64,000 nt of DNA from CALCZU01 sp964396165 (GTDB taxonomy: Bacteria > Bdellovibrionota > FAC87 > UBA2466), in the NCBI GenBank assembly GCA_964396165.1, contig CAYNEF010000011.1, positions 15,631 to 79,630 on the forward strand. Reading direction: 5' to 3'. The position numbers were made by a program, and so were the translations under genes. Below are positions 53,189-60,757 of this stretch, one piece after another. Under the pieces are notes generated by a model, which saw only the letters and a list, made by a program, of their open reading frames with translations, did no database searches and was not told the DNA's origin. The first letter of the stretch is position 1; each line of letters begins with the position of its first letter.

Positions 53189-54227
53189 TCCGCCAGGTCA
53201 TAAATACTTTGTCCCCTGGATTTAGGGTTCGTTTCTTTAAGCGTTCAAGTTCTTGTTCGAAAACTTTGAAGGTGTTGTCGTTAGTTTTGACAAGGTATTC
53301 CGTGCGGGATCCCAAGTAGCTTAATTCCTGGATATGGCCTTCTACAAGATTGTCGTTTACATTGGCTTTGCTTCTTAAGATACGCATTTTTTCAGGGCGC
53401 AAAAGGAGAGAGATGTTTTTAGGCAGCGCATGGCCGTTCTTTTTAATTTTGAAAATGCCGCAGGCAGAAGTCACAGCAAGTACTCCATCGGCTTCTTCCA
53501 CAATTTCGCCTTTGATTTCGTTCACAGGCCCAATGAATCTTGCGACAAAACTATCTACCGGATCTTCGTAAATCATTTTGGGAGTTCCGACCTGAAGACA
53601 AACCCCGTCTTTTAAAACCGCCATGCGGTCAGAGAGTTGGAGCGCTTCTTCTTGATCGTGTGTGACCATGACAAAGGTTAACTGTACTTTTTTGCAAATC
53701 GCTTTTAATTCTTCTCGCATCTTCATGCGCAGTTCCGGATCGAGCGCTGAGAGAGGTTCATCGAGAAGCAAAACATCGGGACGATCGACAATGGCACGGG
53801 CAAGCGCCACACGCTGAGCTTGTCCACCGCTAATCTGGTTTGTTTTTCTGTGTTTTAATTCTTCAATTTGAACAAGTCTTAGAGATTCCAGAACGCGCGT
53901 TTCAATTTCAGCGGCCGGGATTTTTTTTAAGCGCAGACTGAACGCGACGTTATCAAAAATATTGAGATGAGGAAAAAGAGCGTAACGCTGAAAAACTGTA
54001 TGCACATTTCTTTTGTGTGGAGGAAGAGAAGTGATATCCGTGCCTTTTAGAAAAATTTTCCCAGCAGTCGCTGATTCAAAGCCGCCGACAAGTCTCAGTG
54101 CTGTAGTTTTTCCACAACCCGAAGGGCCGAGAAGGCAGAAGAACTCGCCTCGTTCAATTTTCAGATCTAAGGGAGCAAGACGAAACCCAGAGAATTCTTT
54201 TGTAAGGCCTTTTAGTTCCAGTGGCAT
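53157..54227 (-). CDS. potA: Polyamine ABC transporter ATPase PotA
   Basis: 356 aa, full length. Walker A LLGPSGCGKTTALRLVGG, signature NQISGGQAQRVALARAIV, Walker B VLLLDEPLSALDPELRMKM, switch His in MVTHDQEEALQLSD. The C-terminal TOBE-like domain includes SLLLRPEKMRIL. First gene of potABCD, with all junctions overlapping. Divergent from an agmatinase-family gene, which fits a polyamine theme. Confidence 0.95.
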   Translation of the reverse strand: MPLELKGLTKEFSGFRLAPLDLKIERGEFFCLLGPSGCGKTTALRLVGGFESATAGKIFLKGTDITSLPPHKRNVHTVFQRYALFPHLNIFDNVAFSLRLKKIPAAEIETRVLESLRLVQIEELKHRKTNQISGGQAQRVALARAIVDRPDVLLLDEPLSALDPELRMKMREELKAICKKVQLTFVMVTHDQEEALQLSDRMAVLKDGVCLQVGTPKMIYEDPVDSFVARFIGPVNEIKGEIVEEADGVLAVTSACGIFKIKKNGHALPKNISLLLRPEKMRILRSKANVNDNLVEGHIQELSYLGSRTEYLVKTNDNTFKVFEQELERLKKRTLNPGDKVFMTWRSEDSIVLPEK

Positions 54228-54373
54228 CGGTAAGGATTTAATAAATGAAACGGGGTATCATCTCAAGTAGAAAATGCGGGATTTGTTGAAAAATTGTCAG
54301 GACTTGTTCTTGACATGTGATTTGGATTCTCTTTTGCCGAACTCCTTCGACTGCGCTATTCTTATTTGCACAA

Positions 54374-55447
54374 ATGGCACTCTCAGCACTGGAAAAATTA
54401 CGACTCTTTTTAAGACCTCCTGGTAAAGGAATTTATACGCCATCGACGGGCGGAGGCTACGCTACAAGGCTTCTTGAGAGGCTTTATGGCACAAGCGATC
54501 ACAAAGAAGTGCAGGTCGCGTGGGAAGATTGCCTGCAACGGCTTCGAAGAATCAATGGTGTTGTCTTGGGACTGCCCTCTGACACCGGCGCCGGTATTAT
54601 GCGGGGCGCTAGTTTCGGCCCCATCGGTATTCGCGAAGCCTATCTCGAAAAATACGGCAATTACCCCAAAGACATTGTGGATCTGGGGGATGTGATAGTC
54701 GTTCCCCAACTTTTACACGATTCTATGTTGTCTGATGAGCAGAAGCGGGAAACCAGAAACGCGCTCTACCCAGGTGTGAAAGAAGAACTTCCGGTAAGTC
54801 CGCTTTCGATTACAGAAGGCGTTTACTCGTCTTTAAGAGAATTAAATCCAAATTTGAAAGTCTATTTGCTCGGAGGCGATCACAGTGTGAGTTGGCCTGC
54901 GATGATGGATTGCCACAACAGGTTTGATAAGGATTTTGCCGTTTTGCATTTTGATGCGCATTCGGATCTGATGGAGCACCGACTGGGTGTGAAGTATTGT
55001 TTTGCGACCTGGGCGTACCACACGCAAAAGATGATCAAAGATCATGCGCTTGTGCAGGTAGGCGTTCGTACGTCGGCGAAAACGCGGGAAGAGTGGATGA
55101 AGACCTATCCCGTTGTGCAGTATTGGGCAAAAGACATTCAAGGCCGAGAAGATGCCGCAATTGATTCTATCGTAGAACATTTTTTAAAAATCAAAGCAAA
55201 GCACATTTATATTTCAAACGATATTGATGGTACAGACTCTGGTTTGGCTCCAGCAACGGGAACGCCTGAACGAAACGGGCTTACACCAGAATTTGTCGGG
55301 GATCTCATCACCGAAATACGGGCGAAATTCAATGTGGTCGGCGGAGATGTCGTAGAAGTCGCGCCGATTTTATCGGGAGTCAGAGAGTTTAAAAACGAAG
55401 AGACCTGTATTTTAGCAGCGGACTACTTACAGCTTTTGATGAAGTAG
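54374..55447 (+). CDS. Arginase/agmatinase (ureohydrolase) family enzyme
   Basis: 357 aa. ATG 54374 is taken; the frame opens at 54317 but gives an unrelated hydrophobic leader. The binuclear Mn site is intact: LLGGDHSVSWPA, VLHFDAHSDLM and ISNDIDGTDSG. It hydrolyses a guanidino compound to urea and an amine: agmatine to putrescine if an agmatinase, otherwise arginine or formiminoglutamate. At this length it resembles the longer agmatinase-like subgroup. Divergent from potA, so synthesis and uptake of polyamines sit side by side. Confidence 0.88.
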   Translation: MALSALEKLRLFLRPPGKGIYTPSTGGGYATRLLERLYGTSDHKEVQVAWEDCLQRLRRINGVVLGLPSDTGAGIMRGASFGPIGIREAYLEKYGNYPKDIVDLGDVIVVPQLLHDSMLSDEQKRETRNALYPGVKEELPVSPLSITEGVYSSLRELNPNLKVYLLGGDHSVSWPAMMDCHNRFDKDFAVLHFDAHSDLMEHRLGVKYCFATWAYHTQKMIKDHALVQVGVRTSAKTREEWMKTYPVVQYWAKDIQGREDAAIDSIVEHFLKIKAKHIYISNDIDGTDSGLAPATGTPERNGLTPEFVGDLITEIRAKFNVVGGDVVEVAPILSGVREFKNEETCILAADYLQLLMK

Positions 55448-55457
55448 GCGATAAATA

Positions 55458-55519
55458 GTCATTGCGAGGTCGAAAGGCCGCGGCAATCCCATTGAACCAA
55501 AATAAATAAACTACAAAAT
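55458..55519 (+). repeat. REP-like element C
   Basis: GTCATTGCGAGGTCG, AAAGGCCGCGG and CAATCCC form a hairpin, then a tail ending AATAAACTACAAAATGC, as in the copy at 24320. It lies 10 bases after the agmatinase-family gene. Confidence 0.85.
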
Positions 55520-55648
55520 GCGCTCTCTCGTCATGAAAATTACGTCAGCCCAGCTGCAATGAAATAAATTATAGGCACCATTCCCGCCAAAAACATGATT
55601 TTAAATTTTTCCCTAAAAGGGGCTTAATACAATTGGAGAGACGCTTTT

Positions 55649-55726
55649 ATGCGTCTATTTGAAACGTGTAAAACCCACCTCCCCAATAGGTGGTGTCATT
55701 TCCTTAAGGAGATAAAGTCTCCTTAA
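55649..55726 (+). CDS. Possible 25-codon leader peptide
   Basis: ATG 55649, preceded by GGAGAG, opens MRLFETCKTHLPNRWC... and stops inside the downstream arm of the hairpin at 55698-55732. It overlaps a small stem AGACGC/GCGTCT. Leader ORFs with overlapping stems suggest attenuation, but chance is a real alternative. Confidence 0.25.
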   Translation: MRLFETCKTHLPNRWCHFLKEIKSP

Positions 55727-55732
55727 GGAAAT
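55698..55732. promoter_or_regulatory. Perfect 15-bp hairpin upstream of the HTH gene
   Basis: ATTTCCTTAAGGAGA, loop TAAAG, TCTCCTTAAGGAAAT. No T tract follows. It ends 26 bases before the regulator's ATG. The arm contains TTCCTTAAGG, which recurs at 60737-60746. The rest of the 311-base interval after the agmatinase gene holds REP C and a weaker stem CCACCT...AGGTGG. Confidence 0.65.
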
Positions 55733-55758
55733 GGTTAAAAAAATTAGGAAGATTTTTG

Positions 55759-56040
55759 ATGTCTCAGAATGGACAAAATTATCATTACAGACTCTTTTTG
55801 GAAGAAGAGCTCCTCACAAGAAAAACGCGTAATGCTGCTTACTCCCAACGTGCGTTTGCACGGGATCTGGGAGTAACACAACCTCTATTGTCCGCAGTGC
55901 TCGCAGGTAAAAAAAACCTTTCCAAAGAACAAGTCAAAAATATTATAGATAAATTAAATGTGCCTGAAGATGTGAAAACCGCACTCATTCAAAGTTTTCT
56001 TTGGGAGTGGTGGGAAAAACAGAGAAGACAAGAGCCCTGA
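55759..56040 (+). CDS. Small TIGR02147-like HTH protein
   Basis: 93 aa; ATG 55759 follows TAGGAAG (55743-55749), with TTG 55756 as the longer alternative. The N-terminus (YRLFLEEELLTRKTRN), then YSQRAFARDLGVTQPLLSAV and LAGKKNLSKEQV, matches the DNA-binding N-terminal half of the TIGR02147/DUF4423 regulators seen in Fibrobacter and Bdellovibrio. The large C-terminal half is absent and the protein ends in a Trp-rich helix (LWEWWEKQRRQEP). It may bind the palindrome upstream. Its stop lies two bases from the converging TPR regulator gene. Confidence 0.75.
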   Translation: MSQNGQNYHYRLFLEEELLTRKTRNAAYSQRAFARDLGVTQPLLSAVLAGKKNLSKEQVKNIIDKLNVPEDVKTALIQSFLWEWWEKQRRQEP

Positions 56041-56042
56041 TA

Positions 56043-57515
56043 CTATTTTCTTTTACGTTTTAATTGATAACGCAAATTTCTTGTAGATCCTGAAACTTCG
56101 AGCAATCCCTCAACTACCATTCCTGATAAGAAACGCTGCAAGGACCTTAAGGGAACCGATAACACTTTAGCGGCTTCTTGTGTCGAAAAGGGCGATTCTC
56201 CAAAACTATCAAACAAAACCCTAAGTTGAGGGTGTCGGCGAGATTCGCGTTCTGTAAGGAAGATAGAAATACCTGATGGGCTTTTTAAACAATACCCGTG
56301 CTCGTCAGCTTCGACAGTGAGGGGAATGCCATTTTCTTTTAACCAGACTTTTAAACTAGCTATTGCCTGGTGTATTCGGTGCGGACTTGAGTAAGGGTTA
56401 AAGTGTTCGCCTGGAAAAACTCCTGCAAACAAGCTCCCTGTAGAAATGGGTTTGTAAAAGTCTGCAGCAAGTAAGTGCAGCAATCTATGGTTTAGTTTTC
56501 CCGTTTTTAAATTTGTGGGTTCACCTTTAAAGTCGCCTGAAAACAAATTTAGGACATTTTGAGATGCGAGTTTTTTGTTTCCCAATTGCCAGAAGTGGGT
56601 TTTGGGCAAACTTGTGGAGCTTTTAAAGTCTTCTTTTAATCTCGCGCGGTACGAATCATAAGGAGTACCAAAATAGATATGTTGGTAGAGGCTTGTGTCT
56701 TTGCCAGCGATCGCAATAAACTTGTCACACTCGCGTATGGTTTCCCAGTGTTGAAATGTGGCTGCATTTTCTTTTAATGCGCTAAAACCAGAGAGAACTT
56801 TTTTACTTTTTCCTTTTTGAAGGAAATTTTTTACGAGAAGCCACTTTTGGATAAAAAGGGCGTCCAAAAGTGCGCTTCCTTTTAAGATGCTTGCTGCTTC
56901 CTTCAGGCTTTTCTCGGCAGTTGCAAAATCTTTATTGTAGATTGCCCGCTGTGAAGAAAGCTCAAGCGCGTTTGCATAGAGTCTTAAATAGTTGTTGCGT
57001 GTTTCAATCTTTAAAGTTTCAAGGATTGGTTCTGCTTTGGAAAGCTCACGCTGTTGAATGTAGCAAGCCGCGAGGTTTGTTTCTCCCACTCTTCTTTCAA
57101 AATCGAGTAAGTCTTTTTCCAAGTAGGACTCCAAAAACGGGATGGCAGACTGATAATCCCACTCGAACATATGGGAGTAAGCCCGAGTCAAAAGCAGGTT
57201 CGGATCTTCTTTTTGTTCGCACTTTGCGAGTAGTAGCTTTGCTTCGAGTGTTGCTCCCACCCAGATGAGAGCGGCGGCATATTCTGTTATTTCCGTTTGT
57301 GTGGGCGCAAGATTTGTGCGCGAAGTTTCTCTCACTATAGGATTGAGCAATTTCAAAGAAGTTGTTACCAGGTTGACTCGTCTGGCAAGACGGGCGAGTG
57401 GTGCGACGCTGTCTCGAGCAATTTTTTTTGAAGCTATTTTAAGAATTTGTGTTTGGGCTTCAGTACTTTTCCCATCCGAGATGAGTGATTCGATTTTAGA
57501 GAAATCTGTCTTCAT
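56043..57515 (-). CDS. TPR protein with winged-helix DNA-binding regions
   Basis: 490 aa, cytoplasmic. Residues 1-290 form TPR-like helices (LLARAYSH type, NLAACYIQQRELSKAEPILE, AIYNKDFATAEKSLKEAASI). About 340-415 looks like an OmpR/SARP-type winged helix (HRLLHLLAADFYKP then RIHQAIASLKVWLKENGIPL). The C-terminus holds a second, smaller wHTH (FSTQEAAKVLSVPLRSLQRF, then GLLEVSGSTRNLRY). Probably a transcription regulator sensing a protein partner. Confidence 0.7.
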   Translation of the reverse strand: MKTDFSKIESLISDGKSTEAQTQILKIASKKIARDSVAPLARLARRVNLVTTSLKLLNPIVRETSRTNLAPTQTEITEYAAALIWVGATLEAKLLLAKCEQKEDPNLLLTRAYSHMFEWDYQSAIPFLESYLEKDLLDFERRVGETNLAACYIQQRELSKAEPILETLKIETRNNYLRLYANALELSSQRAIYNKDFATAEKSLKEAASILKGSALLDALFIQKWLLVKNFLQKGKSKKVLSGFSALKENAATFQHWETIRECDKFIAIAGKDTSLYQHIYFGTPYDSYRARLKEDFKSSTSLPKTHFWQLGNKKLASQNVLNLFSGDFKGEPTNLKTGKLNHRLLHLLAADFYKPISTGSLFAGVFPGEHFNPYSSPHRIHQAIASLKVWLKENGIPLTVEADEHGYCLKSPSGISIFLTERESRRHPQLRVLFDSFGESPFSTQEAAKVLSVPLRSLQRFLSGMVVEGLLEVSGSTRNLRYQLKRKRK

Positions 57516-57632
57516 GAAAGAGCTAAATTATAGCATAGGTTCAGCTGTCTAAAACTTAGACAGATTCACATATTCTTAAGTGCGTAAAGCAATGGCTCTG
57601 TGTTTGCACTCATAAAACACATCTAAGGGACT

Positions 57633-58547
57633 ATGAGACACCTATTTGGAACCATATTAGGGGCGAAAAACCGCCTACAATCTACCATTCTGCTACTTTG
57701 CGTAATGACGCTTGTGGCTTGCACCGAAGGCAAGGCACCGCTTGTGTGTGTGGGCAAGGGAAGTCAGGGGAATGGCGCGGGTTATACAGGGATTATTAAT
57801 CCGCTTGGAGTCTCGCGTCTGTCTGTCCTCGGAGATTTTTTAGAAAATGCAGCTACTGTAGTGAGAAACTTTGGCGCAAATATTTTAAATAATGAAGCCA
57901 TTTTTGAGGGCGATAAATTTGTCAGTTACTGGGGTGGCGAAGCCTATATGACGGTAGATTCAATCGCTGACCTCAACCTTAAAAAAGAAGATTTTACGAT
58001 TGGTGCCACAGTCAAATTTAAAGAAGTGGGTCTTTATAATGCGATCTTGGCAAGGTGGGATAACCCCATCCGGCAGTGGGTGATAATTCTTTCAGAATTA
58101 CCTGATTACAAGGCTGACGGTAAACTGTATTGGCAATTTGGTTGGTCCACAGATGGAAAAAACAGCCGAATGCTTGCATGTGAAGCCAAGGATCCTAAAA
58201 AGGGGTCATATGAACTGCGCGCTACGCGCAATCACAACCGGTTGAGTTTTTGGGTGAACAACACCTTGTGTGCTGCAGCGATTACAGAGGACGTCGTTGT
58301 GGATTCGACTTCCCAACTGGATATTGGACGAGATCCGCATTACCAGGTTCCCCAATTTATTGGCAGCATCAAAGACATCAATATTATAAAAGGAGCCTCG
58401 TACTTGCCTCGTCATGCTTCTTATACGGCAAACTATACGGGGCTGTTCTGCAAGGACGGTTTAACTGAAAAACACTGCACAAGTGATTTTCCCATTCTTA
58501 CAGAAGGGCAAAATCTTCTCACGACTCAAGCTTCTCTTTTAAAGTGA
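57633..58547 (+). CDS. Lipoprotein with LamG-like domain
   Basis: 304 aa. Lipobox LVAC in LLLCVMTLVACTEG. GNGAGYTG follows shortly after. The rest is a concanavalin/LamG-type sandwich: DLNLKKEDFTIGATVKF, AILARWDNPIRQWVIIL, LRATRNHNRLSFWVNNTLC, and IGSIKDINIIKGASYLPR. Related in layout to the lipoprotein at 40951. Cys near the end (LFCKDGLTEKHC) may pair. Likely surface-exposed binding protein. Confidence 0.78.
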   Translation: MRHLFGTILGAKNRLQSTILLLCVMTLVACTEGKAPLVCVGKGSQGNGAGYTGIINPLGVSRLSVLGDFLENAATVVRNFGANILNNEAIFEGDKFVSYWGGEAYMTVDSIADLNLKKEDFTIGATVKFKEVGLYNAILARWDNPIRQWVIILSELPDYKADGKLYWQFGWSTDGKNSRMLACEAKDPKKGSYELRATRNHNRLSFWVNNTLCAAAITEDVVVDSTSQLDIGRDPHYQVPQFIGSIKDINIIKGASYLPRHASYTANYTGLFCKDGLTEKHCTSDFPILTEGQNLLTTQASLLK

Positions 58548-58662
58548 TAAGTGAATCTACCAGCAGCAAATTGTTGCTCGTGAATTCAGCAATTTCCAGT
58601 GAAATATTCTAAATAATAATTTACCTGACCAAAATATGACGGATCTCAAAGTTAACGACGCA

Positions 58663-60348
58663 TTAATGGTCGAAGGTACCAAGAAGTAGGCCGTCTCTCA
58701 ATTCATAACGATGCCCATTTTCTCCGGCTGTTTCTGTCCAATAATATACATGGGCCCCAGCAGAAGGTTTTTTTCGAAATCCGGCACTAACTTTTTCTCC
58801 TTCGCCTGCTCTTGCCTGGTTTGTATAACCAGAGTAGCCGTGATTTACCGAGCCTGAGCAGTTGCTACCATAAGTACCATCTTCGCAGATACCAACGTAA
58901 AAGGTTGCGGATTGCGTTTTGGCAATAGCGAAAGTGGTAAGTTGTAGATCAATATAAGAGTCTTGGTATCCAACCACAATAGCAACTCTCGCGTTTAAGT
59001 CACCCTTCGCACTTCTCCAAGTTTTGCTGTCGTACTCCCAAGTGGTACTTGTCGGGAAACTAAACGCCACGCTCGATCTGACTCTGTTGTAGTAATTCCA
59101 GACAAAGCGGTTCGATTCGTTGTTTTCCCAAAACCATCCAGTAGCAGAGAAGCGAACTGTCCCTAAATAGCGTTTCCCTACATCTGAAGAGTGCACTAAT
59201 ACCCCGTCCTTTCTCACAAGGGGAATACTTCGTGTAGTTCTATTCGTCCATAATTCGAAATGTAGTTTCAAAGTCCCACCTTCATAATAAAGAAAGACAT
59301 CATAGTTAGGAGCATTTCCATTGGGGTCCCCTCCAGTGAGCGGGTTGGGGAATCCTGATATTGCAGCAGTCATGTAAAATGCTTTCCACTTTTGTGTAGT
59401 GACATCAAACAATACGACTTGATTGCCAACGTAAGGAACATAATAAAGATCTTTTCCTGTGCTCAGTCCTTCTGCTAAAGGATCACTACTACTGATAGAG
59501 AGTCGGCCACCCATTGCACCTAAATTAAAACCGTCTTCGCCCTTCGCACCTGTAGCGCCAGTCGCTCCTGTGTCGCCTTTAGGTCCGGTTGCGCCTATCG
59601 GCCCCTGAATACCCTGTGGGCCTTGAGCCCCTGTATCCCCCTTTAACCCTTGAATCCCTTGTGAACCTTGTGAACCCTGCAAACCCTGAAGACCTTGATC
59701 GCCTTGCAAGCCTTGAAGACCTTGGATTCCATGATCCCCTTTGTCTCCTTTTGGTCCAAATAAATTCACTAAAAACTGCCATGTGCCAGCAACTTTTTTG
59801 TAAAAATTGGCAGTGATAGAGTCAAAGTAAGAATCGCCGTCTGCACCCGTTGTGAGTGTAGGCAAACCCATTGCTGTTAAGAGCGATTTGCCATTGCTCC
59901 CAGCTGCTCCTTGATCGCCTTTTGCGCCTTGCAGACCTTGATCGCCTTTTACGCCTTGCAGACCTTGATCGCCTTTTACGCCTTGCAGACCTTGATCGCC
60001 TTTTNNNNNNNNNNNNNNNNNNNNNNNNNNNNNNNNNNNNNNNNNNNNNNNNNNNNNNNNNNNNNNNNNNNNNNNNNNNNNNNNNNNNNNNNNNNNNNNN
60101 NNNNCGCCTTGCAGACCTTGATCGCCTTTTGCGCCTTGCAGACCTTGATCGCCTTTTGCGCCTTGCAGACCTTGTTCCCCTTTCTCGCCACGTTCACCCT
60201 GCAACCCGCGCTCTCCTTGATCGCCTCTCGCGATAGAGCTATCTACCATTTGCGGGTTAGTAGTAAATTTCGTGGAGGATTCTGTGTCTGCACATGCACT
60301 GAGAATAAAAAGCAAAGTAAAAGCAGATTTATAAAGTAAACGTTCCAT
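58663..60348 (-). CDS. Collagen-like lipoprotein
   Basis: About 561 codons, of which ~33 fall in an N gap, so the true length is unknown. Lipobox LSAC in FTLLFILSACADTE. Gly-X-Y repeats start near residue 45 (GERGLQGERGEKGEQG) and run as 9-residue units KGDQGLQGA or KGDQGLQGV. A non-collagen insert follows (LPTLTTGADGDSYFDSITAN), then more Gly-X-Y (GATGPKGDTGATGATGAKG), then a ~270-residue beta-rich C-terminal domain. Collagen stalks with globular tips act in adhesion or as surface fibres. The first of two ATGs is at 60351. Confidence 0.88.
   Translation of the reverse strand: MERLLYKSAFTLLFILSACADTESSTKFTTNPQMVDSSIARGDQGERGLQGERGEKGEQGLQGAKGDQGLQGAKGDQGLQGXXXXXXXXXXXXXXXXXXXXXXXXXXXXXXXXXXKGDQGLQGVKGDQGLQGVKGDQGLQGAKGDQGAAGSNGKSLLTAMGLPTLTTGADGDSYFDSITANFYKKVAGTWQFLVNLFGPKGDKGDHGIQGLQGLQGDQGLQGLQGSQGSQGIQGLKGDTGAQGPQGIQGPIGATGPKGDTGATGATGAKGEDGFNLGAMGGRLSISSSDPLAEGLSTGKDLYYVPYVGNQVVLFDVTTQKWKAFYMTAAISGFPNPLTGGDPNGNAPNYDVFLYYEGGTLKLHFELWTNRTTRSIPLVRKDGVLVHSSDVGKRYLGTVRFSATGWFWENNESNRFVWNYYNRVRSSVAFSFPTSTTWEYDSKTWRSAKGDLNARVAIVVGYQDSYIDLQLTTFAIAKTQSATFYVGICEDGTYGSNCSGSVNHGYSGYTNQARAGEGEKVSAGFRKKPSAGAHVYYWTETAGENGHRYELRDGLLLGTFDH
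59910..60178 (-). repeat. 27-bp tandem repeat encoding Gly-X-Y collagen units
   Basis: The unit CGCCTTGCAGACCTTGATCG plus CCTTTTG (as read on the plus strand) recurs with few changes on both sides of the N gap. Units left of the gap mostly encode V and those right of it A at the variable position. Copy number is unresolved because of the gap. Confidence 0.9.
60005..60104. other. Assembly gap (100 N)
   Basis: Exactly 100 N inside the collagen tandem repeat; the cause is almost certainly repeat collapse. It happens to preserve the reading frame as drawn, which is not evidence of true length. Confidence 0.98.
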
Positions 60349-60413
60349 CATTCTTTTCCTTATAAGGTTAATTTTGTTTTTAGAATTCTTTAGTGTGGCG
60401 TTTTCTCTATGTA

Positions 60414-60548
60414 TTAACGAGATGACAAGTTTACAGAAACTGTAGTTAAATAAAATTTTTCCAAAGAAGAATTTCCTGTGTAATCAGAAAAAAAGAAAAG
60501 CAACAACGGGAATGGGAAAAATAATAATAGTAATTTGCTCTCATTCAT
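60414..60548 (-). CDS. Possible small membrane/exported peptide (44 aa)
   Basis: ATG 60548 is preceded by AAGGAG at 60559-60554, five bases away, an excellent ribosome site. The peptide begins MNESKLLLLFFPFPLLLFFF and continues with a short polar tail. It sits upstream of the collagen-like lipoprotein gene on the same strand. Nothing else is seen in the 406-base interval between the collagen gene and the ATP-grasp gene except the palindrome at 60729. No homolog recognised. Confidence 0.4.
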   Translation of the reverse strand: MNESKLLLLFFPFPLLLFFFSDYTGNSSLEKFYLTTVSVNLSSR

Positions 60549-60728
60549 ACGTGCTCCTTAAATAAAATATAATGTGTTAGCAAATATGCTTACATGGATA
60601 AATTTGTCGTGATTTTTTTAGATAGCTAGGCTTAGTTTTGTGGGGAAGGCAAAGGAGATCAAAACGACATAAATAATTTAAGAAATTTTAAAATACTCAT
60701 TTACATCCTTGCCAATTAGTCCGATAAA

Positions 60729-60744
60729 TTAAGGAATTCCTTAA
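60729..60744. promoter_or_regulatory. 16-bp palindrome over the ATP-grasp ribosome site
   Basis: TTAAGGAATTCCTTAA is a perfect palindrome. Its right arm leads into TTAAGGG, the likely Shine-Dalgarno of the TTG start at 60758, so folding or protein binding could limit translation or transcription. It shares TTCCTTAAGG with the hairpin at 55698. Confidence 0.5.
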
Positions 60745-60757
60745 GGGTATAAATAAA

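Noticed and set aside
50486..55447. Treating the potABCD-agmatinase block as a novel system
   Set aside because: All five genes have intact, standard family motifs; the divergent layout is a normal polyamine theme.
59910..60178. Regular short repeats that could suggest a CRISPR array
   Set aside because: The 27-bp units are contiguous with no spacers and encode Gly-X-Y collagen triplets in frame with a lipoprotein.
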